From: Clostridium sp.
GTDB lineage: Bacteria > Bacillota > Clostridia > Lachnospirales > Lachnospiraceae
Assembly (NCBI GenBank): GCA_023664775.1
Contig: JAMPEW010000006.1
Span: 1 to 64,000, forward strand
Length of the DNA stretch: 64,000 nucleotides
Direction of reading: 5' to 3'
The position numbers were made by a program, and so were the translations under genes. Numbering within the stretch: the first letter of the stretch is position 1; the number at the start of each line of letters is the position of its first letter. Below the pieces are notes generated by a model. It ran no database searches, was not told where the DNA came from, and saw nothing but the letters and a program-made list of their open reading frames with translations. Of the stretch, positions 16,988 through 25,084 are shown one piece after another.

Positions 16988-18310
16988 TTAATTATTTTTA
17001 TTAACACTGGCTTTAATATCCTGAAGGGCTATGTTCTTCTCCCCTGCAATACGCTTTAAATCCTCATATTCAGGCTTTATTTTTTTTGCCCCATACCCCT
17101 CTGATACCTTTACGTTCACATCACCATATTCGGTGTGAACAACCTCGCTGTGCCGTTCCATAATCATTCGTTTCTTTTCCGTATAGCGTATGCCTATAGT
17201 TGTTGTATGCTTAAATATAATTTCTGCAAGCTTTTCTCTATCTAGTGGTTTACATAACACTCCAAGCATAATGCCTGTCCTTCCCTTTTTTGCAGTGATT
17301 GGAATTGTGTAAACATCCTTTGCCCCGCTCTCCATAAGAAGCTCTGTAACGTATCCGATTTCCTCTCCTGTAATATCATCCAAATTACAGTTCATTTCCA
17401 CAATGATATCTTTATCATTATTATTTTTATTATTAGCTTTGTTTATTTCCTCTGCTTGAATACCGCCCTTCCCCAAGGCTGCGGACTCTCCCAATACAGC
17501 CCTTACAACATTGGCGGCAGCAAAATCCTTGCTTCCCGTGCCATAGCCTATATTGTCTATTTTCATAAACGGCATGCCGCAAAACTGGTTTACATAATTT
17601 CCAACAAGAGCTGCTCCCGTAGGAGTACAAAGCTCTCCCTCAATGCTTCCACTGTAGCATGGAATACCAGATAAAAGCAGTGCTGTAGCTGGTGCAGGAA
17701 CTGGCAATATTCCATGTGCGCATTTTACCTGTCCGTAACCTGTATTTATGGAGGACGCAGCAATTTCATCCACGTCAAGCATTTCAAAAAGCATGGCACA
17801 GCCTGTAATGTCTGCCATGGCATCCATCGTTCCCACCTCATGGAAGTGTATATCTGCAATCTCCGTTCCATGAACCCTGCTTTCCGCATCTGCGATCCGC
17901 TTATACACGTTTTTTACTTCACGCTTTACACTGTCTAAAACGCTTAAGTTGTTTATAATGTCAGTAATATCGGACATGGAAGCGTGATGATGCTCGTGCT
18001 TATTGTGGTGTTCATGCTCATCGTGGTGCTTGTGTTCATGCTCATCATGGTGCATGTGCTCGTGTTCATCGTGGTGTCCATGAATATCCTCACTCACCTC
18101 AGTTTTTCCGTTTATGCTTACCTCCACATGCTTTCCTACAATACCGCATTTTTTATCATCAACAATGTTTACGGTTACACCGGGTATGCCTGCATCATTA
18201 AGCGTCCTCAAAAACTCCTGCTGCTTGTTCTCATCAAGCAATGAGACAAGTGCACCCATAAGCATATCCCCTGCAACACCCATGCCAAAATCCAAATATA
18301 GTATTTTCAT
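16988..18310 (-). CDS. larC: LarC, nickel insertion enzyme for the nickel-pincer nucleotide cofactor
   Basis: 440 residues. LarC inserts nickel into pyridinium-3,5-bisthiocarboxylate mononucleotide in a CTP-dependent reaction. Conserved parts are MKILYLDFGMGVAGDMLMGAL, HFHEVGTMDAMADITG, PVPAPATALLL and GELCTPTGAAL, then the C-terminal domain from IIVEMNCNLDDITGEEIGY to KIKPEYEDL. Residues 77-109 hold 18 histidines in an 8-residue repeat (HEHxHHDE-like, 24-base DNA repeats near 18005-18075), a likely nickel store. A linker rich in Asn/Lys (about 275-295) joins the two domains. In some lactobacilli they are encoded as LarC1/LarC2 with a frameshift; here the frame is continuous. Confidence 0.93.
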   Translation of the reverse strand: MKILYLDFGMGVAGDMLMGALVSLLDENKQQEFLRTLNDAGIPGVTVNIVDDKKCGIVGKHVEVSINGKTEVSEDIHGHHDEHEHMHHDEHEHKHHDEHEHHNKHEHHHASMSDITDIINNLSVLDSVKREVKNVYKRIADAESRVHGTEIADIHFHEVGTMDAMADITGCAMLFEMLDVDEIAASSINTGYGQVKCAHGILPVPAPATALLLSGIPCYSGSIEGELCTPTGAALVGNYVNQFCGMPFMKIDNIGYGTGSKDFAAANVVRAVLGESAALGKGGIQAEEINKANNKNNNDKDIIVEMNCNLDDITGEEIGYVTELLMESGAKDVYTIPITAKKGRTGIMLGVLCKPLDREKLAEIIFKHTTTIGIRYTEKKRMIMERHSEVVHTEYGDVNVKVSEGYGAKKIKPEYEDLKRIAGEKNIALQDIKASVNKNN

Positions 18311-18423
18311 TTTTCTTCTCCTCGTTCAATTCTGGCAGTGCCTTTTTCCTTTGCAATGTTTTTTCATACATCACCTGACACTATTCCAATTCCAAGTTTA
18401 CTTTCAGCAAATGCCTTAACATA

Positions 18424-19209
18424 TCATACATGATTTATCATGCTTGCCTGATAGCCTGCACCAAATCCATTGTCAATATTGACAACGCTTACTCCGCTTG
18501 CACAGGAATTCAGCATGGAAAGAAGTGCAGAAAGTCCGCCAAAATTAGCACCATACCCCACACTCGTAGGCACAGCGATAACAGGACACGAAACAAGACC
18601 GCCTACAACACTTGCAAGCGCCCCCTCCATGCCTGCAATGGCAATGACAACGCTTGCACGCATAAGTGTATCAAGATGTGCAAAAAGCCTATGTATGCCC
18701 GCAACACCAACATCATAGATACGCTCAACCTTATTTCCAAGCGCTTCTGCCGTGAGAGCCGCCTCCTCTGCAACAGGCATATCGCTTGTACCTCCCGTTA
18801 CAACGGCAATGGTTCCATGTCCCGACGGTGTTGGAAAATCGCCAATTACACAAGTACCGGAAAGCTTTTCATAAAAGGCATGCAATGCTTCATCGCCCGA
18901 TACGCACGCAGTAAGCTTATCCTTTAAATATAAATATGCCTCCCTGCTTATCCTTGTAATAAGCACTGTTTTCTGTCCCGCCTCAATCAGCTTTTCTACA
19001 ATGACCAAAAGCTGCTCCTTTGTCTTTCCTGCTCCATATATAACCTCTGCCGCCCCTTGTCTTATCCTTCTATGGGTATCAAGCTTTGCAAAATCCAAAT
19101 CAACATAAGGCTCCATTTTAAGCTTCAGCATGATTTCTTCCATGGAAAGCCCGCCGTCCTTAAAGCGCATAAGCATTTCTTCAATTGTGTTTTCACTGTA
19201 GTTTTCCAT
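18424..19209 (-). CDS. larB: LarB, nicotinate-adenine-dinucleotide carboxylase/hydrolase for the nickel-pincer cofactor
   Basis: 261 residues. LarB carboxylates C5 of the NaAD pyridinium ring and releases AMP, the first step of nickel-pincer nucleotide synthesis. The C-terminal ~130 residues are PurE-like (VVTGGTSDMPVAEEAALTAEALG, GMEGALASVVGGLVSCPVIAVPTSVGYG). The N-terminal region holds the LarB-type LDTHRRIRQGAAEVIYGAGKTKEQ. The SD AGAGGT is 6 bases from the ATG. It is first in an operon with larC (113-base gap), nikMN, nikQ and nikO. LarE (sulfur donor) and the apo-enzyme LarA are absent from the window. Confidence 0.93.
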   Translation of the reverse strand: MENYSENTIEEMLMRFKDGGLSMEEIMLKLKMEPYVDLDFAKLDTHRRIRQGAAEVIYGAGKTKEQLLVIVEKLIEAGQKTVLITRISREAYLYLKDKLTACVSGDEALHAFYEKLSGTCVIGDFPTPSGHGTIAVVTGGTSDMPVAEEAALTAEALGNKVERIYDVGVAGIHRLFAHLDTLMRASVVIAIAGMEGALASVVGGLVSCPVIAVPTSVGYGANFGGLSALLSMLNSCASGVSVVNIDNGFGAGYQASMINHV

Positions 19210-19243
19210 GTTATACCTCTATTCAAAAAATCCCTTACATGTC

Positions 19244-19272
19244 ATTATACTTGCAAAGACAAGTACTTGCAA
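19244..19272 (-). promoter_or_regulatory. SigA-type promoter of the lar-nik operon with repeated TTGCAAG half-sites
   Basis: Minus strand: -35 TTGCAA (19267-19272), 17-base spacer, -10 TATAAT (19244-19249). TTGCAAG occurs twice, once at the -35 and once just upstream of the -10. CAAGTACTTG is a perfect 10-base palindrome beginning inside the -35. This is consistent with a repressor site for metal- or lactate-responsive control, but the regulator is unknown. Confidence 0.65.
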
Positions 19273-19312
19273 TCATTTTTAAAACACATCGACAGCGTAC
19301 CTTGTTAAATTT

Positions 19313-22309
19313 TTATACATCCTTCCCAGCATGATATGCCTCACACTCCTTGATGTGCTCCTCATACAGTGCATGATGCCCGAATATTCGAAGTGCCTGC
19401 CGATAACACGCAATCGCCTTTTCGTACTCCTGCATACATCTGTAAATCTCTCCCTTTTCGCACCACATTTCATGGTACCCTGCAAAACAGCTTATCCGAT
19501 CCCGTTTTGTCTCAATTGCCTTACTGACAGCAGCCAATGCTTCCTCATACTTCCCTGTGGCACGATAAAACTCCGCCAGCTTCGCATTTTTAAAATGTAT
19601 GTTCCTGTCGTCAATGCCCTCAAGCTGAACGGCAGCAAGCTCCATATAATGTTGGTATTTCGGCTTCGTTATATCATCCATCCTACCAGCGGCAAACAGA
19701 TACAACGCACTGATGAAAACATCATTTTCCTTGTCAAGCTCCAATGCCTTCTCATACATTTTCATCGCTTCCTCGTACATTCCATGTTCTGAGTATACCA
19801 TACCCATGCATCTGTATATGTGGCAGTCTGTTTTATCATTCTCAACCGCCATCTCAAAAATCCTATAGGCGTCCTCAATATACCCTTCATTCCCGTAAAA
19901 ACAGCAGAGATCTCCGATACAGGACTGCACAAGCGATGCATTTTTGCTGCGCTGCTCCTCCGATATACTGTATTTTCTGTCCTTATCGCCACTGAAGGAA
20001 ATGCCGCCCATATATTTTTGGGCAAGGTCTGCATAACCCAGCTCACAGATACATTTTTTTATAAGCCTTGCGCAGTCCTGCAAATGATTCATTCTGACAA
20101 GAAGCTCCGCATGATTCAACACATAGGAAAGAGAATCATCATCGAAGCCAAATTCCTCCTCACAGGCTTCATACACCTGTTTTGCACCCACATAATCCCC
20201 CATACAGGACAAATTTGCCGCTTTTCTGCAATACGCGCGTTTTTTATATCCCATATTCTTTGTCAGCCCGATAATTTTATCATGCAGGGAAACAGCCTCG
20301 TCAAACCGTTCAGTAAAATAGTACGCTGACGCAATACTGTTTAACACCCACAAATTTTCAGGAGCCTCCTTCAAAGCCTCCCCATAATAATATAATGCCT
20401 TCTCATACTCCTCCATATCACTAAAATTGGCGCCAATCAGCGTATAAAGGGAAAACCAATCGTCCTCCTCCAAATCCGTCTCGTCCGTTCCCCTTTTACT
20501 GCACAGTGGAAGCAGTAATTCATTGGACGCAGCGTAATCCTCCTCATGCGCCAGCAGCCTTGCACGGGAAATATCAATCAAATCACTATTCCCCTTCAAG
20601 TCGTCAAATCGTGCAATCACAGTTTTCATATCATCATAATAATCAAATTCCCAATAAATTCCAAGCTCGATGGCATACGGCGCTGAAGCGTACGGATAAA
20701 GCCCCATCGCATGCTCACATGCATCTATGGCACGACTGTATTCCCCAAGCCTGTCACAGCTTTTTGCCATATACATATATGCATCATAATCTTCCTTTTG
20801 TGCAAGCAGCGTCTCACACGCCAAAATACAGGCATCATAATTTGCACATAAATACTCCAAACGGCACATTGCCTCCTGTGCATATGTATAAAAGTCAGAT
20901 TCATCGGACAGCGCCTCCTCCAAATATTTTCTTGCATCATCATACTGCTTTGTCCTGATATAACAGTCCGCAATAAAATAATTCACCCGATCATACCGCA
21001 GCTTTTCTTTTATTTCCTTTGCATTACCACCCTGTGCTATCGCTACGTCTACATCATCCTTCCACACAAAAAATTGCGCCAATGCTTTCTCGTACTCCCC
21101 TATATATAAGTAATTTCGTCCAAGCAAATCCTGATATTCGCATTTTTTATCATCAGTCGGCGCAAAGGACTCCAATACATTTATCGCTTCAGGAAATACG
21201 TTATTTCTGTAATAACACCATGCCAACTGAAATTTCAGTTCATTATCCTCCGGTTTTTCTGCAAGCTCCTCCTTCAGTTTTTTTATAAGCGCCTCATTCG
21301 CCCTTACCATGCGGTTATATGTTGTTGCATCATAGCCGTTATGCACCAAAAGCTCCACAAAAATGGCTTTGGACTTTTCATACTCCCCGATGGCATAATA
21401 ATAATCACCCAATCTCACATTTGCGTCATAGTTATCCGTCTCCTGCTCCTGTGCCATTTTATAATACCTGCCTGCATCATCATACGCCGACCTTGCAAAT
21501 GCAAAATCACCACAGGCAAGCATAATACAAGTCTCATTCTTATATGCTTCAAGCAATGCCTCCGCCTGTTCCTGCATTTCGGAAAGCCTTACGGCATACC
21601 GTTCTGCCCGCTCAGCCTGACTATCCACACTCTCGTTTATCTTGTGAAACTCATGGCGAAGCTTGCTAATCTCAAAATACGGGTGGTAAATTCCGATTTT
21701 TTCCACGGCATCAATATACTGCTTTTCTTCTTCAGTATCTGCCCTTCTCAGCGCCATATCAAGCCGATAATACATGCGGATAAATTCATCTACATCATCG
21801 GTAACAGTATCAAAAAGCCCATAGTTAATAATGTCCTTGTATTTTGCATTACTTAATATATGCTCAATAAATCCTTCAGGATAAGCTTCTAACAGCTCAC
21901 CTTTTATTTCATCTATATGAAAGGTTTTCACGATGAGCTGATACACTGTATGCGGAACATAGCTATGCTCCATCAAGAAGGAGAGAAACCTATGCATCGA
22001 CGCATCGGAAGTATCTAACGCAACAAACGCATCCCTGTCAAATATCCTTCTCCACTCCTCCACATCAATTCTTCTCTTGAAATCGGCATAGAGCTTTGCC
22101 ATGTCATAAACCAAACCCTTTTCCTCTGGCTGTTCCTTTGCGGGTTCTTCCTCCGTTTCCCGTAAAGCTTCCTCATATGCGTTTCTAAGCTCCATAAAAT
22201 TTTCGGCGTCATCCTCAGGATTCACATGAACCAGCCTGCTTCTGTACGCTTCCTTTATAATTTCCTTATCCTTTGTCTTATCAATTCCGAGAATTTTCCA
22301 CTTATCCAT
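19313..22309 (-). CDS. Very large J-domain-like TPR protein (DjlB/DjlC-like co-chaperone candidate)
   Basis: 998 residues. The N-terminal ~60 residues have J-domain layout: MDKWKILGIDKTKDKEIIKEAYRSRL then ENFMELRNAYEEAL. The HPD loop reads Asn-Pro-Glu-Asp, lacking the His and Asp needed to stimulate Hsp70 ATPase in classical J proteins. From about residue 230 to the end there are many TPR-like helical pairs (for example DNYDANVRLGDYYYAIGEYEKSKAIF and YRCMGMVYSEHGMYEEAMKMYEKAL). The last ~280 residues are clearly paralogous to the TPR gene coupled to hscC at 63-64 kb. The start is ATG 22309 with GGAGG 5 bases upstream, rather than the TTG at 22321. No signal peptide, so cytosolic. It is probably monocistronic; a TATAAT lies near 22400 on the minus strand without a good -35. 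Confidence 0.82.
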   Translation of the reverse strand: MDKWKILGIDKTKDKEIIKEAYRSRLVHVNPEDDAENFMELRNAYEEALRETEEEPAKEQPEEKGLVYDMAKLYADFKRRIDVEEWRRIFDRDAFVALDTSDASMHRFLSFLMEHSYVPHTVYQLIVKTFHIDEIKGELLEAYPEGFIEHILSNAKYKDIINYGLFDTVTDDVDEFIRMYYRLDMALRRADTEEEKQYIDAVEKIGIYHPYFEISKLRHEFHKINESVDSQAERAERYAVRLSEMQEQAEALLEAYKNETCIMLACGDFAFARSAYDDAGRYYKMAQEQETDNYDANVRLGDYYYAIGEYEKSKAIFVELLVHNGYDATTYNRMVRANEALIKKLKEELAEKPEDNELKFQLAWCYYRNNVFPEAINVLESFAPTDDKKCEYQDLLGRNYLYIGEYEKALAQFFVWKDDVDVAIAQGGNAKEIKEKLRYDRVNYFIADCYIRTKQYDDARKYLEEALSDESDFYTYAQEAMCRLEYLCANYDACILACETLLAQKEDYDAYMYMAKSCDRLGEYSRAIDACEHAMGLYPYASAPYAIELGIYWEFDYYDDMKTVIARFDDLKGNSDLIDISRARLLAHEEDYAASNELLLPLCSKRGTDETDLEEDDWFSLYTLIGANFSDMEEYEKALYYYGEALKEAPENLWVLNSIASAYYFTERFDEAVSLHDKIIGLTKNMGYKKRAYCRKAANLSCMGDYVGAKQVYEACEEEFGFDDDSLSYVLNHAELLVRMNHLQDCARLIKKCICELGYADLAQKYMGGISFSGDKDRKYSISEEQRSKNASLVQSCIGDLCCFYGNEGYIEDAYRIFEMAVENDKTDCHIYRCMGMVYSEHGMYEEAMKMYEKALELDKENDVFISALYLFAAGRMDDITKPKYQHYMELAAVQLEGIDDRNIHFKNAKLAEFYRATGKYEEALAAVSKAIETKRDRISCFAGYHEMWCEKGEIYRCMQEYEKAIACYRQALRIFGHHALYEEHIKECEAYHAGKDV

Positions 22310-22502
22310 TGCTTCCTCCAAATTTTACAATGCTGTTTATAGCAGCCAAAGCACCAGGCATGATGCCCTATGACTAATTTTCTTCATAGAGAAATTATAC
22401 TGTATTCAGGCATAAAGTTCCATAAAAATATAGGGAAAATCTAAGAAATGACACAAGGGCTAATTTGCCTGACAATGTATCTTGATGACAATAATAAAAT
22501 TT

Positions 22503-22536
22503 GGGCTGCCGCAGTAAGGATTTAAGCGACAGCCCC
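22503..22536 (-). terminator. Terminator hairpin of the iscS-iscU transcript (GGGCTGYCGC family)
   Basis: On the minus strand GGGCTGTCGC and GCGGCAGCCC pair over 10 bp (one G-U) around a 13-base loop, followed by AAATTTTATT. It lies about 30 bases past the iscU stop. The arms match the dispersed palindromic family also seen at 25.0, 37.9 and 56.6 kb. The rest of 22310-22566 shows no gene. Confidence 0.7.
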
Positions 22537-22566
22537 TTCAAATACCAATTATAACCAGTGAAAGAT

Positions 22567-23031
22567 TTAGGCTTCCTCTCCCATTGCATAAAATTCTTCC
22601 GTCTCGTCAATGTCCTTTACGGGAGGCTTTAAGCCTTCTATCTTAATATTATTTTTCTCAGCATAATCCCAAAGTGCGGCATGTATTGCCTCCTCCGCAA
22701 GCAGGGAGCAGTGAACCTTTACAGGCGGAAGTCCTCCTAATGCCTCCATAACCGCCTTGTTTGTAACCTCAAGCGCCTCCTGTATGGTCTTGCCCTTTAC
22801 AAGCTCAGTTGCCATGCTGCTTGTGGCAACAGCGGCGCCACAGCCAAAGGTTTTAAACTTCGCCTCGGTTATTATGCCGTTTTCATCCACGTCAATATAC
22901 ATTCTCATAATGTCTCCACATTTTGCATTTCCCACTGTGCCTACACCGCTTGGGTTTTCTATTTCTCCAACATTTCTTGGATTTGTAAAATGATCCATGA
23001 CCTTTTCGCTATATTCAGTAACCTGACTCAT
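22567..23031 (-). CDS. iscU: Iron-sulfur cluster assembly scaffold IscU/NifU
   Basis: 154 residues. The scaffold on which IscS-derived sulfur and iron form [2Fe-2S] clusters. Three conserved cysteines sit in NAKCGDIMRMY, KTFGCGAAVATSS and VHCSLLAEEAI, with the Asp next to the first Cys. The last ~25 residues (GLKPPVKDIDETEEFYAMGEEA) are an acidic extension common in clostridial NifU-like scaffolds. It follows iscS by 16 bases with SD GGAGG; the pair is a minimal ISC system without hscBA or ferredoxin genes nearby. Confidence 0.95.
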   Translation of the reverse strand: MSQVTEYSEKVMDHFTNPRNVGEIENPSGVGTVGNAKCGDIMRMYIDVDENGIITEAKFKTFGCGAAVATSSMATELVKGKTIQEALEVTNKAVMEALGGLPPVKVHCSLLAEEAIHAALWDYAEKNNIKIEGLKPPVKDIDETEEFYAMGEEA

Positions 23032-23047
23032 CTTTTCGTACCTCCGC

Positions 23048-24232
23048 TTAATTCTTATTTGACCTTACAAAATCTTCATATAAAGGCGACATGCTTCTAA
23101 GTCTCTCCACTATTTCCTTAAGCCTGTCAACAACAAAATCCATTTCTTCCTTTGTGTTTTCATCTGAAAGGGTAAGTCTCAACGACCCGTGGGCTATCTC
23201 ATGCGGCAGTCCGATTGCAAGAAGCACATGTGACGGATCCAGCGAGCCTGACGTACATGCCGAGCCGCTTGACCCACAAATTCCGTTTCGGTCAAGCATA
23301 ATCAGCAGCGACTCTCCCTCAATAAACTGAAAGCTGAAGTTTGCGTTGTTTGAAAGTCTTTCATTTCTATGTCCGTTTACCTTAGTGTAAGGTATCTCAT
23401 TTTCCACCCTGCTTATAAGATAATCCCGAAGCTTTGTCTCATAAGCCATACGCTCCTTCATTTTTCTTTCTGCAAGCTCTGTAGCCTTTGCAAAGCCTAT
23501 GATACCAGGGGTATTGTGCGTACCTGCCCGCCTATTTTTTTCCTGTGCGCCGCCATGAATCAGCGGGGTTATTTTTACATTTTTTCTAATGTACATAATG
23601 CCAATTCCCTTTGGCCCATTGATTTTATGTCCACTTGCGGAAAGCATGTCAATGTTCATTTCATTAACATTGATAGGCACATGACCGTATGCCTGTACTG
23701 CATCCGTGTGGAAAAGCACGCCATGTCTTTTTGCCAATTCTCCTATTTCCTTAATTGGCTCTATTGTACCTATTTCATTGTTTGCAAACATAATGGATAT
23801 CAGTATTGTCTCAGGCTTTATCGCAGCCTCAAGCTCATCCAGCTTAACAACTCCGTTTTCGTCTACGTCAACATATGTTATTTCATATCCATTTTTTTCG
23901 AGAAATTCACAGGTGTGTAAAACCGCATGGTGCTCTATCTTCGACGTAATGATATGGTTTCCCTTTGATTTATTTGCCAAAGCAACACCCTTAAGCGCCC
24001 AATTATCAGACTCGCTTCCGCCGCCTGTAAAATATATTTCCCCAGACTCTGCACCTATGAAATCTGCAACTGTCTTTCGTGCCTTATCAACCTCATTATT
24101 TATCTTGCCTGCAAATGTGTATACACTGGCAGGATTTCCGTAGCTCTCCTCAAAATACGGATGCATAGCCTCATATACTTCCTTATCCACCTTTGTTGTA
24201 GCGGCATTATCCAAATATATAAATTCTTTCAT
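23048..24232 (-). CDS. iscS: Cysteine desulfurase IscS/NifS
   Basis: 394 residues. PLP enzyme that moves sulfur from cysteine to the scaffold. It shows IYLDNAATTKVDKEVYEAM, the PLP-Lys region LSASGHKINGPKGIGIMYIRK, HGGAQEKNRRAGTHNTPGIIGF and the active-site Cys loop GICGSSGSACTSGSLDPSHVLLAIG. A 30-residue upstream in-frame extension reaches through the promoter region and is rejected: ATG 24232 has AGGAGG 8 bases upstream. It is first gene of iscS-iscU, with a near-consensus promoter. Confidence 0.96.
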   Translation of the reverse strand: MKEFIYLDNAATTKVDKEVYEAMHPYFEESYGNPASVYTFAGKINNEVDKARKTVADFIGAESGEIYFTGGGSESDNWALKGVALANKSKGNHIITSKIEHHAVLHTCEFLEKNGYEITYVDVDENGVVKLDELEAAIKPETILISIMFANNEIGTIEPIKEIGELAKRHGVLFHTDAVQAYGHVPINVNEMNIDMLSASGHKINGPKGIGIMYIRKNVKITPLIHGGAQEKNRRAGTHNTPGIIGFAKATELAERKMKERMAYETKLRDYLISRVENEIPYTKVNGHRNERLSNNANFSFQFIEGESLLIMLDRNGICGSSGSACTSGSLDPSHVLLAIGLPHEIAHGSLRLTLSDENTKEEMDFVVDRLKEIVERLRSMSPLYEDFVRSNKN

Positions 24233-24260
24233 CCATGTTTCCTCCTGTACAACAATATAG

Positions 24261-24309
24261 TATACCAATCTAACAATTGTAGTATAAGCCACGCATTTCC
24301 TTATGTCAA
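24261..24309 (-). promoter_or_regulatory. Promoter of iscS-iscU with possible Rrf2-type (IscR-like) operator
   Basis: Minus strand: -35 TTGACA (24304-24309), exactly 17 bases, -10 TATACT (24281-24286). An inverted repeat TATAC-N16-GTATA (24261-24286) runs from the -10 downstream, where a repressor would block transcription. Rrf2-family regulators such as IscR commonly control such operons; the link is inference. Confidence 0.7.
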
Positions 24310-24356
24310 CGAATATAGGCAATTACAAATTGATAGAATTTCTCAAAAAGAAGGCT

Positions 24357-24893
24357 CTAATAATTTTCTGCCTTAATTTCAAAATATCCCTGCGAATGTT
24401 TACATACAGGACAAATACCGGGAGCCTCCAGTCCCACTACAATATGTCCACAATTTCTGCACTCCCAAATCTTAACCTCACTTCTTGCAAACACCTGTGC
24501 CATTTCAATGTTGTTTATAAGGGCACGATAGCGTTCCTCATGATGCTTTTCAATTGCCGCCACCATCCTGAACATATGCGCAAGCTCCTTAAAGCCTTCC
24601 TCCTCCGCAGTCTTTGCAAAGCCGTCATACATATCTGTCCACTCATAATTTTCCCCCTCAGCAGCAGACTCAAGGTTTGCCTTTGTATCGCTTATTCCGT
24701 CAAGCTCCTTAAACCATAGCTTGGCATGCTCCCTCTCATTTTCTGCCGTTTCAAGGAATATTTCAGCCATTTGCTCATAGCCTTCCTTTTGTGCCACCGC
24801 GGCAAAATAAGTATATTTACATCTTGCCTGTGACTCCCCCGCAAATGCAGCCTTTAAATTCTCATACGTTTTCGTTCCATCATATTTACCCAT
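24357..24893 (-). CDS. rbr: Rubrerythrin
   Basis: 178 residues, close to the usual ~190. Peroxide-reducing di-iron protein of anaerobes. The four-helix di-iron domain has Glu in [16 protein letters not shown] and [10 protein letters not shown] (E-x-x-H motifs). The C-terminal rubredoxin domain binds one Fe via CRNCG and CPVCKH. The SD AGGAGG precedes the ATG by about nine bases. It stands alone between the iscS promoter region and the palindromic element at 24965-25069, and fits oxidative-stress protection of the neighbouring Fe-S assembly genes. Confidence 0.96.
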   Translation of the reverse strand: MGKYDGTKTYENLKAAFAGESQARCKYTYFAAVAQKEGYEQMAEIFLETAENEREHAKLWFKELDGISDTKANLESAAEGENYEWTDMYDGFAKTAEEEGFKELAHMFRMVAAIEKHHEERYRALINNIEMAQVFARSEVKIWECRNCGHIVVGLEAPGICPVCKHSQGYFEIKAENY

Positions 24894-24964
24894 AAAAAAG
24901 TTCCTCCTTTAATGTTATTACTTCCCAGTAAATATTCCCATTAAAAAAAGAACATATACAAAAA

Positions 24965-25069
24965 GAGGCTTTCGCAGTAAGAATATTTATATCATAATAA
25001 CAAAAATGCTTTCGCTCGCCTTCAAACATTTTTATATAATGAAATAAATACGCTTCGTGCGGCAGCCTC
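24965..25069. repeat. MITE-like imperfect palindrome, copy A (105 bases)
   Basis: The arms begin GAGGCTTTCGCAGTAAG on the left and, read from the other strand, GAGGCTGCCGCACGAAG on the right. They remain alignable for about 43 bases each, including TATTTATATCATAATA-like sequence. The centre contains GCTTTCGCTCG and CTTCAAAC, both shared with the larger copy at 56534-56693. On the minus strand the outer end runs into TTTTTG, so it can also terminate the coiled-coil gene upstream. A 61-codon reading frame across it is considered spurious. Confidence 0.7.
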
Positions 25070-25084
25070 AAAAAATCAATATGA

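Noticed and set aside
17980-18085. CRISPR-like or VNTR repeat array
   Set aside because: The repeats are 24-base codon repeats inside larC coding for His-rich units.
19820-21856. Several 80-170-codon plus-strand frames opposite the large TPR gene
   Set aside because: They are antisense shadows of the real gene, lack SD sequences and have unnatural compositions.
24233-24322. 30-residue N-terminal extension of IscS
   Set aside because: It would translate through the -10 and the dyad; AGGAGG precedes the ATG at 24232.
24886-25071. 61-codon minus-strand frame over the palindromic element
   Set aside because: It runs through the inverted-repeat element, has no SD, and its sequence reflects the repeat rather than a protein family.
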